From Pogona vitticeps (taxonomy: Eukaryota > Chordata > Lepidosauria > Squamata > Agamidae): a stretch of DNA of 64,000 nucleotides. The notes below the pieces were generated by a model, which was not told the origin of the DNA, ran no database searches, and was given only the letters and a program-made list of their open reading frames with translations. Location of the stretch: NCBI RefSeq assembly GCF_051106095.1, contig NC_135789.1, forward strand, positions 21,509,764-21,573,763, written 5' to 3'. Positions 35,268 to 46,083 of this stretch are shown here, in pieces (position 1 is the first letter of the stretch; each line of letters starts with the position of its first letter). The position numbers were made by a program, and so were the translations under genes.

Positions 35268-35611
35268 CTGTCAGAGAAAGAAGAGTCCACGTTCTACCAG
35301 CGGAAACTGACTGGATAACTGACCACCCTATGGCGATCGTTTGGGTCCAAGGGATCCTTCTAACACCCCCCTTCCAGGCTCCCAGGATTCAGACCGTGGA
35401 TCATGAGGGGGCATGATGAGTGTGGGGTCTGCCAGCCTAGGGTGGGCCCCCCCCACTTGGCCCATTCCTACACAGGCACCGACAAATATGTGTGCCCCCT
35501 CCACCCTCGCCCATGGCACGGCCAAAGGCAGGGAAGGTCCCTGACCAAGCCTCTAGGGCGCCCCACAGCCCTCCCCTCTGGAACGACAGGGCCGGGAGCC
35601 CAGAGCCTTAC

Positions 35612-35692
35612 AGGGCACCCATCCCGATTGGGCAGGGAACCCACCGAGGCAGGGCCCGAGGATGCACCCACCGGGAGACCCACTGCCTCCAC
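35612..35692 (-). CDS. unrecognised gene family copy II, exon B
   Basis: 81 bp between GGGGCAG and GTAAGG. The frame that fits both neighbours (phase 1 in and out) is Gly-rich, with GGSGSPGGCILGPCL and GFPAQSGWVP. A second frame (VEAVGLPVGASSGP) is also open but would break the splice phases. Confidence 0.45.
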
Positions 35693-35741
35693 CTGCCCCA
35701 CGGCCCAGGCGGAGGGAGACCACCCCTGCCCAAGGCCGTAC

Positions 35742-35836
35742 CTGGAGGAGCCAATGGAGCCTGGTTGGAGACGCTGAAAGAGGCCGGTGCCACCGGGCGC
35801 CCACTGGCCTTTCTCTTGCATGGTGCCGCTTTCTCC
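35742..35836 (-). CDS. unrecognised gene family copy II, exon A (Cys-Lys-Arg-Lys patch)
   Basis: 95 bp; a strong acceptor (CCCCATTTCTGCAG) and a donor (CAG|GTACGG). Entering with one base from exon P it reads EKAAPCKRKASGRPVAPAS and then NQAPLAPP. The basic CKRKASGR patch could be a nuclear-localisation signal (inference). Homologous to 19815-19906. Confidence 0.55.
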
Positions 35837-36145
35837 CTGCAGAAATGGGGAGAAATGGGGTGGGGGAGAGATATCCCTGAGTCGATTCCTTCAGGACCTC
35901 CTCCGCTTGGCCAAGGGAGTTCTCGGGGGTCCCCCACAGAAATTCTACCCTGCAGGGGCACTGGCAGCTAGACTACGAGGCCCATCGTCCTCCGCCACTG
36001 ACTGCCTGGCCACCAGGGGCCAACATTGGCATGACACGGCCGCCCTCTTCCTTCCCGGAGAGCTCCTAGGGGGCATCCCCCCACCCCCGCGCTGCCCCTC
36101 CACCCCGGCTGCTGGCCTCCAAGGCGACCCACCGGCTGCCCTTAC

Positions 36146-36378
36146 CTGACCTGGCTGTGGAGGAGGGGCACGGAGGCAGGGGCAGGAGGGATCGGGGCCT
36201 GAGAGACGGGGGCAGGAGGGATTGGGGCAAAAAAGGCTGGGGCAGGAGGGATCAGGGCCTGAAGGGCACGGGGAGAACAGACCGGGCCGGAGGGGCAGGA
36301 GGAGGAAAGAGAGGGGCAGGAGGGATCAGGGCAGGGGACCCAAGGGAATGAAGAGACTCCTCCAGGCGATGCTGCAAC
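36146..36378 (-). CDS. unrecognised gene family copy II, exon P (proline-rich repeats)
   Basis: Acceptor TTGTTTTCTCCCACAG at phase 0; open for 77 codons to the donor (AG|GTAAGG) at phase 2, as exon A needs. The second half contains three IPPAP repeats (ALIPPAPAFF, APIPPAPVSQ, APIPPAPAS), ending VPLLHSQV. The first half is Pro/Ser/Cys-rich. Other frames are also partly open because the segment is pyrimidine-rich, so the call rests on phase agreement. Copy II exons P-A-B-C sum to 170 residues. Confidence 0.45.
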
Positions 36379-36399
36379 CTGTGGGAGAAAACAAGACCC

Positions 36400-37126
36400 T
36401 CAGTGAGCCAGAGGGCAAATAAAGCCGGAGGGTCCCATCGTCCCCCCCCAGAGCCCCCTGTTCCCACCCACCCCTCATCCCTGATGCTTCCAGCCCAGGA
36501 AGCCTTGGAAAAGGAATGAACCCCCAAAGTAGCGCCCCTTGGGTGGGGGGGCTTCTTCTCCCCTTCAAAGCCCCACCACCACTTAAGGCTGCAGAAGAAG
36601 GATGGGCTGCCCCAGGGGAGGAGAGGAAGGTGGGGGGGGTCCCCTGAACGTCCTGGAAAAGGCGCTCGGCTCCCGTCCAGAGCCTCCGCCCGGCCTCCCC
36701 AGCACCACTAGGGCCCTGGAGAGCCGAGCGGGTGCATGGGGTCAGAGGAATTGGTGCCCCCCCAGCCTCCTACTCTGACTCTTTGGCCAGCCCTGTGTGA
36801 GCCTCCCTCCTTCTGTGGATTTGGACCTCTTGCCTCCCTAAGGGGGCCCTTGGGTGAGCAGAAAGGTTGGGGGGGTCAAAGCCCAGAGAGAGTCTGGGAG
36901 GGGGGCACCCATGGCCAGAGGACTGCCCCCCCAAGCCAGCACCCTCCACCCACCCCCTTGGGGAGGTTTCCACTTGGGAAAGAGGGAAGGGAAGAGGCGG
37001 GGGATCCAGGCTGGATATGCTTCCTGAAAGGAGGGGGCCCTCGGGCAAGAGGGGCACTGTGTGGGGGGCAGGCTTTAGAGCAGCAGGCGGTGGGACTGAG
37101 TGCCTGCCGTCCCCTCCTCCTCTTCT
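36400..37126. other. GC-rich intergenic or intronic DNA of the exon array
   Basis: No exon with both splice sites was recognised. A short piece (about 36797-36850) resembles 41816-41872. Confidence 0.3.
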
Positions 37127-38645
37127 GAGCATGTGCAGAGCGCCCTTACTTACCAGATAAGAAGGTGGTGGCAGAAGGGCTCCCGGTGCCCACAGATGGG
37201 GTAGATGGTGGACCTGTGGCTGGCATTACAGAAGTTGGTTCCACAGGTGGGGCCAGAGGCCCAATGGGCGTGGCGAGGGTTCACTGGGCTCGAGGGCCGC
37301 ACCAATCGCCACCCTGGCACCAGCAGCCACGGCCACCGATAGGGCCACGCTCCATGGCCCCAGCCCGGCCACCATGGCAGAGAGCAGGAGTGACCCAGCC
37401 AAGGCAAGGGACATTCCCACTGGGACCAGGATCCGCCGTGCCAGGAGCCTGTGGCCCCTGCAGTGCAGTCCTGCCACTGAGTAAAGCAGTTTTGTTGTGG
37501 GTGCGCCGCCACCTGCCAGCCTGGCATTGTGGTGAAGGGCTGTCCCCAAGTCGCCACCCAAAAGAGGAGGAGGAGGAACAGGAGGCAAGAGAGGGCCAGG
37601 AACAGGGAGAGGAGATGGAAGAGGAGCAGGAGCATGGGCAGGAGCAGGACGCACATGCTCCTCCTCTCCTGAGCATGTGCAGAGCGCCCTTACTTACCAG
37701 AGATGGAGATGTTGGAAAAAGGGCCCCCGGTGCCCACAAATCGGGCAGGTCCTCATCGGCAGGAGGACCGGAGGCTGGCTTTCCAGGAGGCCGTTCCTCT
37801 GGTGGAGCCTGTGGACCAATGGGCACGGCGGTGGCTCATCGTGACCGAGGGTGGGACCGATGCTCACCCAGGCACCAGCAGCCACGGCCACCGATCGGGC
37901 CACACTCCATGGCCCCAGCCCGGCCACCGTGGCAGAGAGCAGGAGTGACCCAGCCAAGGCAAGGGACGCTCCCACCGGGACCAGGATCTGCCGCGCCAGG
38001 AGCCGGTGGCCCCTGCAGATCGGTCCTGCCACTGAGTAAGGCAGTGGTGTGGGGGGCGCCACCACCTGCCAGCCTGGCATGGTGGTGAAGGGCTGTCCTC
38101 AAGTCGCCACCCGAAAGAGGAGGAGGAGGAACAGGAGGCAAGAGAGGGCCAGGAGCAGGGAGAGGAGATGGAAGAGGAGCAGGAGCATGGGCAGGAGCAG
38201 GACGCACATGCTCCTCCTCTCCTGAGCATGTGCAGAGTGCCCTTACTTACCAGAGATGGAGATGTTGGAAAAAGGGCCCCCGGTGCCCACAAATCGGGCA
38301 GGTCCTCATCGGCAGGAGGACCGGAGGCTGGCTTTCCAGGAGGCCGTTCCTCTGGTGGAGCCTGTGGACCAATGGGCGTGGCAATGGCTCATCAGGTCCG
38401 AGGGTGGCACCAATGGTCACCCAGGCGCCAGTTACCATGGTCGCCGAAAGGGCCACGGCACACGGCCCCAGCCCAGCCATGGCGGCGAACAGTAGGAGTG
38501 TCCTGGCCAAGGCAAGGGACACTTCCAGTGAGCGTAGGATCCGCCGGTGGTCCCTGCGGGGTCCTGCCGGCAGCAAACAGGGCAGTGGTGTGAGGGGCAG
38601 CACCACCTCCCAGGCTGAGATGGGCAGTCCCCAGGTCGCCATTAG
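37127..38645 (-). repeat. tandem array of about 550-bp units E1-E3 of the unrecognised family
   Basis: Units start at 37127, 37671 and 38224 with GAGCATGTGCAGAG (periods 544 and 553 bp). Each holds, on the minus strand, a Leu-rich pyrimidine run, a hydrophobic frame (SLALAGSLLLSA, VAGLGPWSVALSV) and a candidate donor CTG|GTAAGT (exon ends 37154, 37698, 38251). The frame leaving at phase 0 reads LPDLWAPGALFPTSPSL in E2 and E3 and LPHLWAPGALLPPPSYL in E1, which would splice in phase to exon P. Unit E4 at 34324 is related. E2 and E3 are more alike than E1. Confidence 0.75.
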
Positions 38646-39097
38646 GAAAGGTTAGGGGGACCAAAAGCAGGACCAGGAGCGGGATGAGGAGAAGGACAAG
38701 GGGAAGGAACAGGAAAAGGGTCAGGATCAAGGCAAGGATGATCAGGAAGAGGATAAAGAGCAGGAGAAACGAGAAAAAGCAACCAGGAGTGAATTGGGGT
38801 GGGTGACCAAGAGAGGCAGGTGAAACATATAAGGAAATTCATGGATATTCTTGAAGTATTTATTCATTGAACATGCTCTGGATTCACTTTAATCACAGTG
38901 TTACACATTCAGATTGTTTAATTCTTTTGACTTTCACTTCTTTCAGTTCTCTCGTATATTAAATTTCCAAGTGTTCTCTTTTAAGTCCTGTCTTCCCTGT
39001 CTACCTATCCTTCTATATATCTCTGTTCTTCTTCTCTTTAACTCTTCCCCTGTCCTAACTTTTCCTAACTGTCCACCCTAACTCATTCTGACCTTAC

Positions 39098-39345
39098 GTG
39101 GCCTGGGCCTGGAGGAGGGTCACGGGGGTGTGTGTGTGCTCCAGGCACTCAAGGGCTCTGCCCAGGTCGGCATCAGTAGGAGAAGGAGGAGGCAAAAGTG
39201 GTACCAGGAGCAGGGAGAGGAGGATCAGGGGCAGGAAGAGGATCAGGGACAAGAACAGAAAGAGGAGGAAGGGAAAGCACAGGAAAACAAACCAAAAGCA
39301 GGAGAGCAGAGAGAAAAAGCAGCCAGGAGCTAAGGGGGGTGGGTG
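39098..39345 (-). CDS. unrecognised family, Leu/Phe-rich leader exon
   Basis: Minus-strand frame with a long hydrophobic run (CFPFLLFLFLSLILFLPL, LLSLLLVPLLPPP), then DADLGRALECLEH, then VTLLQAQA and a donor (GTAAGG, exon end 39098) at phase 2. It shares this plan with 22452-22560. The run could be a signal peptide or membrane segment, or simply a pyrimidine tract read in frame. Confidence 0.35.
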
Positions 39346-39399
39346 AAAATTTCGTGGAATTTTGTGACTGATTGGTTTGAAACCTTTAAACATGCCGTG

Positions 39400-40795
39400 G
39401 ACATTTTACTGAAAAGGGAGGAAAACTGCTTGTGTTTTGTCCCATCCTTAAAAGTTCCCATGGGGGGGGGGAAAGAGCTGGGAACCCATCCCTCTGGAGG
39501 GCTGCTGCTCCCACCACCACCTCTTGTACCCCCAACTCTCTCCTCGCTTTAGAAACAGTCCCCAGAAGAAGCTGTGGCCGCAGCCAGGCTGAGCACACCC
39601 CCCCGTGGCCAAGGGGGGGCTTGGGGGTGTCTTTTGGTACTCCTCCCCTGGCAAGACAGAGGGGTCGGGCAGCTGGGGACAGGCTTGTTCTGGTGGCTTC
39701 AGGCGGGAGGGGGGCTGGAAAGAGAAACTGCGGGGGGGGGGCAGGCCAGCCAAGGTGCCTCATCCAGGCTGGTGCTGGAGAGAAGGCTCTGTGGTTCCTG
39801 GCCTGCCAGCCAGGGCCAGGAAAGGCCAGAGCACCAGCCAGAGACCCCCCCTTTTTTTACAGGGGAGAACCTGCTAGGAACAGCCCTGAAGGAGGAGAGC
39901 CAGGGACCCAGGACGCACCCCCCTTGCTACCCCAGATCCCCCTGGAGCCAAACCGGATGTGTGTGTGGGACCCTCGGAGGGAGACGGTCCCCATCCGGCC
40001 GCGAAGGAGCGCCTCCCCCACTCTGGCTGGAGGGGAGCATCTGTGACCCCCCCGAGGAACCCCGAGGAGTGGGGCTCTTTCCCTCCAGGGCCCCGCCTGG
40101 GGCTGAGCGCCCTCCGTCCCCCTGGAGAGCCTCCTCCTCCCTCGGCTGGATCCTTCCCCTGCCTTTTGGGCGTCTCCTCTCCTGGAGAGGTCCCGATCCT
40201 GAGGTCTCCTATGGAAGGCGCTCCTTCGCCCAAAAGTGAAAGCACCTCCCGGGAGGGTCCTTGCCTCAGGCAGTGACCTCCCTCTCCAGCCCTGAAGGTC
40301 GGGGTGGTGGTGGTGGAGAGAGAGTGGGGGGTAGCCCGGGGGGGGGGAAGCCTGGAAAGCTCCTGGCCTCCACCTGGCCCCTGCCTTTTGGGCATCTCCT
40401 CTTCTGGATTTCCCCAGGGGAGTGGGCCCAGGGGAAGGCCTGCCCCATAGCCAAAGGCAGTGGCCTCGGACCCTCTCCACCTGACACACACACCCCCAAT
40501 GTCTTCCTGCTCTGGGATCCTCTGTGCTCTTTCTCTCTCTTGCTGGCTGAAGGCCCAGGAGCGGGGGGGGGGAGGCATGAGGAAGAGGGGGCCGAGAAGC
40601 TGGGCAGCCCTTGAGGCCGGATCCTGACCCTCTAGCTTGTAGGTGGAAGGACCTGGAGCCAAGCTGCTGACGACTGGGCTCCCCATAACAACCTTGGCCT
40701 TGGGCGGCCGCCTCCCTCTCCAGGGAGTGGAGGGTGGGTGGGGAGCCTGGAAATCTCCTGGCCTCCGCCTGGCCCCCTTGCTCCAGGGATCCATG
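39400..40795. other. GC-rich, internally duplicated DNA, no gene recognised
   Basis: Long overlapping open frames on both strands (up to 339 residues on the minus strand) reflect composition. Two related blocks (around 40165-40205 and 40380-40420, each with CTGCCTTTTGGGC) show local duplication. Confidence 0.5.
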
Positions 40796-40796
40796 G

Positions 40797-40955
40797 GGTT
40801 TCTGTCGTCCCCTTCTCCTCTTGTCTTCACACTTTCCCAACATCAGGGTCTTTTCCAGGGAGTCTTCTCTTCTCATGAGATGGCCAAAGTCTTGGAGCCT
40901 CAGCTTCAGGATCTGTCCTTCCAGTGAGCACTCAGGGTGGATTTCCTTCCTTGTT
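40797..40955 (-). mobile_element. BovB LINE C-terminal fragment
   Basis: The minus-strand translation MRREDSLEKTLMLGKCEDKR and the preceding bases match the same region of the BovB copy at 22080-22240. Confidence 0.85.
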
Positions 40956-41199
40956 CTAACTAGACAGAAACAACTGAAGGAAGCAAACCTTTTGGCAACC
41001 CCTTGTTATAATGATTTTCAGTCCTCCTCTCACCTGCTTAACTCCATTCCACCAACACATACTAGCCCTTTCCAGGAAATTAACATAACCAAGAATGTTA
41101 AGCTGGAGATGTTTCCTTATCCAAACCTCTCCTGGAATTTGGGCCTTCAAAGGATCTGGCTGGGCCTCTGAAGAAGCACTTATTAGAGTGAGGACATTT

Positions 41200-41460
41200 A
41201 TTTTGCAACCGAGAAATGCAAAACTCTATCCCAAGAATGCCTGCCTGATGCAACAGTGCGGGGACATCACGTCTCATCTTGATCAGCTGGCCAAGAGCGC
41301 TGGGGACAAGGGAGCAGTGGTCGTGCATGTCGGCACCCACGGCGTGGAGAAATGTCGCCGCAAGGTCCTGGAGGCCAGATTTTTTTTCCGGGTGGTGAAA
41401 ACCAAAAAGGATCGTGAAGAGCTCCAGGAGCATCTCACCAAGCTGGGAGAATAGACGGCC
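41200..41460 (+). mobile_element. CR1-type LINE ORF1 fragment
   Basis: Translation LDQLAKSAGDKGAVVVHVGT, then KVLEARFFFRVVKTKKDREE, similar to the esterase-like ORF1 motif seen at 25764 (LIHVGTNE). Confidence 0.55.
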
Positions 41461-41877
41461 AAATGGCAAATGCATCAACATTCAAACTATCTTTTGCTAT
41501 GTAAAATTTGGCATCCTTTTCCCTGCTGGCAAGACAGGTACGATATTGTGCAGCAATCTCGGGCCATTTCCTAGCATTTTGAATTGTGACTAGTAAAGCC
41601 CAAGAATATCCACCCTTTATAAACCAAAAGGCTTTTGAAAGATCCAGACCATTAAGTCTGCGGGAGGCTCTGTGAGGAGATCTCTTTGTTCACCGTGTAA
41701 CTGGCACCGGTGTTCCTCTGAGGTTTTAAAGTTACCCGATGGTTCAATTTCCAGGAGCATGTGTGAATCTGGCCCCGTTTGGCCCTTCTGCCGGCTGATC
41801 TTATGGGATCACCCCTGTGTGAGCCTCCCTCTGCCTGTGGGTTTGAACTGCTTGTATCCCTATGGGGGCCCCTCATT

Positions 41878-42543
41878 TTCATGATGTATTTACCAGAACT
41901 AGCCACCAGAGGGAGACGGAGACCATGCAATGTACAGTGGTGTCCCGCATAGCGACAATAATCCATTCCGGATAAATCGTTGCTATCCGGAAACGTTGCT
42001 ATCTGGGGCAAAAAACCCCATAGGAATGCATTAAACCCTGTGGGGGGAAAACTCACTGCTAAGTGGAAATCCTCAATCCGGCTGCCATTTTCGCCGCCTC
42101 GGTAAGTGAGGAATCGGTGCGAAAACGCTGCAGGCGGCCATTTTCTTTACCCCGCGGCCATTTTGGAACCACCAATCAGCTGTTGGGGAAACATCGCAAT
42201 GCGAAGATTGGTAAGCGAAATGCTTACCGATCATCGCAATGCAATTTCCCCCCATTCAAAACATTACAATGCAATCGCAAAAGCGATTGCAAAATCCGCA
42301 TCGCTATGCGGATTCGTCGTTAAACGGGGCGCTCGTTATGCGAGGCACCACTGTATTCTTGTTGGAATACACAGCATGGTCTCTGGTTCCCTCTAATGGC
42401 CAGTTCTGGTAATACATCTAAAATACTTTTTTCTGGATTTTTTTCTTTTCTTTTACTATGCTATGTATACTGTTCGTTATTATCCATGGTTCACAGGATC
42501 CGTGGAGGGACTTGGAACCAATTACCTGCTGATACAGCAACTG
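41878..42543 (-). mobile_element. MITE-1 (pogo/Tigger-like) copy, holding a MITE-2
   Basis: The two halves (ACCAGAACTAGCCACCAGAG on the left, GAATACACAGCATGGTCTCT and an end GCAACTG-TA on the right) match the copy at 52763-53112. The left end is approximate. Confidence 0.65.
41935..42353. mobile_element. MITE-2 copy 1 (CAGTGGTG...CACCACTG), nested in MITE-1
   Basis: TA on both sides, inverted ends CAGTGGTGTCCCGC and GCGAGGCACCACTG, internal GGCGGCCATTTT words and GTTAAACGGGGC. Typical of a pogo/Tigger- or mariner-type non-autonomous element. Confidence 0.85.
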
Positions 42544-42749
42544 TACTCTCATTTTTAGAGTCTTGGTCTTTGTAGATAAAGCTTAAATCAGTCTCCTCTC
42601 TGAAATACACTATGTTACAAGGCAAATATTGTTTGGGCTGAAGGGGGGGATAGGCAAACCTCAAGAAGAGCTGGAATAATAAATCTATCCCCCAAGGAAC
42701 TGAAATAATTCAATTTTTATAAACTTTACATTGTCCAATCACCACTCTG

Positions 42750-43876
42750 AGAGTCCCCAGATGACAAAGCTAATTTCTTTATATAAAACTGTACAAACAA
42801 CTTTATTTTCCCTGAAACAATATACTGTAAACGGGGAATGTGGCAACTCTGAAGGGGGCCATATTTACAGTGCAGTTGAAAACCTACATCTGGATTCACA
42901 AGACTGAAAAAGCCTCTGTCCAAATCAAATACAGGAAAAAAAAACCACACTGAACAAGATTTTTATAAAGTCACACCCTGTGGAAACTCATTGGAGAACA
43001 ATGAGCACCTCCCATCCCTCGGGCACTGTGCTCGGGTCGTTGTAAGGCAAAAACTTGTGGAGGGCAGAGAACCACCACCTGCAGGATAGCTCCATCCAGT
43101 TAAAAGAGCCACCAGGAAGCTTGTGAACGCCATGACATTGCTCAAAGAGGAGAAAGGAGTTCTGGAAAACGTCACCCAGGAGGAAGGAAGAAATCAAGAG
43201 TCCCACAAGATCCCAAGTGGGAAGTTCAAGTCCATCATCCACCCACAGTCATCCGGCTCAAGGCTCAGAGAGCAGTGAAGAAGGTGGCCCAGATAAGGGG
43301 GCCGTACACGTGGTCCTCTCCGTGGCCCCAATCCCTGGGACAGGAGGGGCTGGCTGGGGACAGGAGGAAGGGATCCACATGGACATAGCGAGCGTTGGAG
43401 GCGATGTTCGCTCCCAGAGGTAGTCGTTGCCCCATCACAAGGCCTTCTCCCACTGTTCTGGATGGTTCCTTCATGGGCTACGAGGCCAATGTTCCCCATG
43501 CTCCTCCATCAACTGACCTGCACCTGGGCTTCACCCATGGTCTGTCGCCATTTTCCCTCTGTGCTCAGCTCTTCTTATTCCACGACAAAGCTGGCTCCAT
43601 GGGACCCCCCCCCCAACGGGCCTCCAAAAAATCACTGACTTCACCTCTGAGCCAACATTTTGGATTATTTACTTTTTTCCATTACCCTCCCCTCACAATT
43701 TCATACTGCCGCTTCCAGAGGAAAAGTCTGCTAGAATTCAACAACCTGGCTTTGTCGCTGACTTTCAAGCAGTCTGACTCGAACCCAGAACTCAAACGAG
43801 AGCAGACACCAGACTTCCGGGAAGAGGGTGTTGGCAATGAAAAGCTCTCACGTAAAACAGGTCTTTCGGAGGAAGG
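42750..43876 (-). other. MMP28: candidate MMP28 3' UTR and polyadenylation region
   Basis: Sequence downstream of the MMP28 stop codon. On the minus strand an AATAAA (plus positions 42802-42807) lies about 1.07 kb after the stop. No other gene was seen. The true cleavage site cannot be decided from sequence alone. Confidence 0.4.
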
Positions 43877-44274
43877 TCAGACCACGGCTTGATTCAGGGC
43901 CGCATCCTGACAACCGAGCCACTGTAACTGTGGGGCCCATTTCCCAGTTTCGATCACCCTCAGCTTCTCTGAATCGAATTTCCAGAAGCGGTCGTCGCGG
44001 AAGAAGTACACAGAGCCATCCCTACGGGTGAGAGCACCGTTCGCCATGGCTGGGACCCCTCCCCAGTCTCTCAGGCTTCTGGGGTAGTACGGCTCCACCC
44101 TCAGGGCTTCCTCATTGACCACGTAGTATTTGGGGCCTTTGAAAAGAACCAAGCGGTGGAGCGGCTGGAAATACAAGGCGGTGTCTGGATGGCGTGGGAG
44201 ATCCCCCCTGTTGCTGCACTTCTGGGGAAAACCCATTTCTAGGGAGGAGCCCTTGTAGCACCAGCATCGGCCGC
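43877..44274 (-). CDS. MMP28: MMP28 exon 8 (hemopexin C-terminal part, stop codon)
   Basis: Acceptor CCCCCTGCAG; starts GGRCW after the split Gly and includes KCSNRGDLPRHPDTALYFQP, VEPYYPRSLRDWGGVP and FFRDDRFWKFDSEKL. It ends in QAVV and TGA (43877-43879). Human MMP28 has the same VEPYYPRSLQDWGG segment. The stop position gives a C-terminus of similar length to human. Confidence 0.95.
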
Positions 44275-44638
44275 CTGCAGGGGGAGACAGAGAGTCATAT
44301 TGTACTGTAGGACCCCCTTATCCGCAGGATCAGTATCTACTGATTTGCTTATCCATGGTCTGAAAATATATTAAATATTAAAAGGAAACGCCTAGAAATA
44401 CATACAGTAGGACCCCCCCATCAGCGGGATCAGTATCCGCTGATTTCCTTATCCAGTCTGAAAATATTAAAAATATTTAAAAACCTAGAAATATATATTT
44501 ATAAAGATGAAGTTACCAAAATTGGCCACGAGAGAGAGCCAGAGACCACACTATGTATAGCGTTTGCTGGAGAAATAGATTTCCACAATGTCATTACTAG
44601 AATTGTCCACTAGAGGGAGCAGAGCAGAGATCATGCTA

Positions 44639-45039
44639 CCGTATTTTTCCATGTAGAACACTGGTTCTTAACCTTGGGTTACTCAGGAGTTTTGGACTGC
44701 AACTCCCAGAAACCTTCACCACCAACTGTGCTGGCTGGGGTTTCTGGGAGTTGCAGTTCAAAAACATCCGAGTAACATAGGTTAAGAACCACTGATGTAG
44801 AATACTATACTTTTATCTAAAATCTTTAGACTAAAAATTGAGGGTTGTCTTATACACGGAAGTAAGCTGAGGAGAGAACAAAAACAAGTGGAGGGCAAAG
44901 CAGGGATCAAAGCGATCCTGCAGTGCTTTGATCCCTTTCCCCCTACACTTGCTAAGCCCCACTTAGATTTCTTAATTTTGGGTTAGAAAAGTGTGGAGTG
45001 TCTTATACATGGGGGTGTCTTATACATGGAAAAATACGG
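44639..45039. mobile_element. MITE-3 (CCGTATTTTTCC), nested in MITE-1
   Basis: TA on both sides; inverted ends CCGTATTTTTCCATGTA and TACATGGAAAAATACGG. It itself contains MITE-4. Confidence 0.9.
44659..44794. mobile_element. MITE-4, hAT type, nested in MITE-3
   Basis: 136 bp with ends CACTGGTTCTTAACC and GGTTAAGAACCACTG and an exact 8-bp target duplication ATGTAGAA (44651-44658, 44795-44802), the hallmark of hAT transposons. Confidence 0.95.
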
Positions 45040-46083
45040 TATGTATAGCATTTGCTATTAAAATGTTTATTATAATCTGTGTTTTTCAGCATTCGTGGGG
45101 GTGGGGGGTTGGAGCTGATCCCCCATGGAGGTGGGGGCTCTACTGTATGAGGTTTCTGGGTTAAGGACACCCACTGGAGATTTCTGGGAAATGCACGACC
45201 AAAAAGTTCAAAGAAGTGACAACATGTTTTTTTCATTCTGATCCAGCAGGTGGCAGCAGGAGTTACTGCATGAATCCCATGAATTTCAAAAGGATTGTGT
45301 GTTTTTGTGCAAGCAAACCTAAGAACTCAAAGGAAGGGCCACAGCAACAACCATCAGGCTTCTGGGTTAAACTCATGTCCCATAATGGCTGAAATTCTCT
45401 AATGTAAATGATACCTAGGGAAGGGTGATGAATGATGTTACTGGCAGGGGAGATTTTCAATAAATAAAGACTTCCTTCTTCCTTCCCAAGTCTTCTCTGG
45501 CTCACAAGCAATCCACATCATTGCATGGAAGCCGTGGGAGCCACAGGAAAGAAGGAAGAAGTCTTTAATCGAACAAGAATTGCCTCTGTCTAGAAAGGCA
45601 GGGCAATAATGGCGTAGTAACAAATTCAGAAGGGCAGGGTCTTTTTCGTGATTCTCTATATCCAGCTCCCATCCCTGGATAAAGACAGTCCAACATTACA
45701 GTTTCCTGGATCAGCTCATTTCAACAAATGAGGAGCAGGCCTTTGGTAAGGTCAATGGCTCTCGATTGCCCATTCAAAGCCAACCCAGTCTCAAATACTT
45801 TGAATTCAGAACAGGGATTGTTTGCAACTGTGTGTTCTGGGAAAATCCAGTTCTCTCTTAGCTACTGAGAAGAGTGGAATCAAAGGGGAGAGAGAAGCCT
45901 GGAGTGATATTGTCACAGTCCCCATTACTCAGAAAGTCCTGTTGGACAGGATATGTCCCAATTACAGATGAGAAAGTGGAGGCTGAGACAAAATAGGTTC
46001 CCTTTATGGTGGTTTACTGAATTCAGAGCTCGTTCAGGATTCGCATGGGGGACTCCTGGACAATTATAAGCAAGCATCCTCAC

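Larger units (their letters stand above)
44305..45145. mobile_element. MITE-1 (pogo/Tigger-like) cluster with nested MITE-3 and MITE-4
   Basis: Begins after TA with CTGTAGGACCCCCTTATCCG and ends TCTACTG-TA. A second MITE-1 start (CAGTAGGACCCCCCC) occurs at 44405, so two copies overlap or one was inserted in another. It lies 31 bp beyond the MMP28 exon 8 acceptor, in intron 7. Confidence 0.75.

Noticed and set aside
37165-38088. 307-codon plus-strand frame
   Set aside because: It runs antisense through the tandem E units; the splice signals and unit structure are on the minus strand.
37127-38645. Tandem units considered as a satellite or CRISPR-like array
   Set aside because: Units are about 550 bp, diverged, with shared splice donors and no short regular spacers; the host is a vertebrate.
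39857-40876. Minus-strand open frame of 339 codons, with a second of 318 codons overlapping it
   Set aside because: It begins inside a BovB fragment, two or three frames are open at once on both strands, and the rest is GC-rich duplicated DNA with no splice structure or domain.
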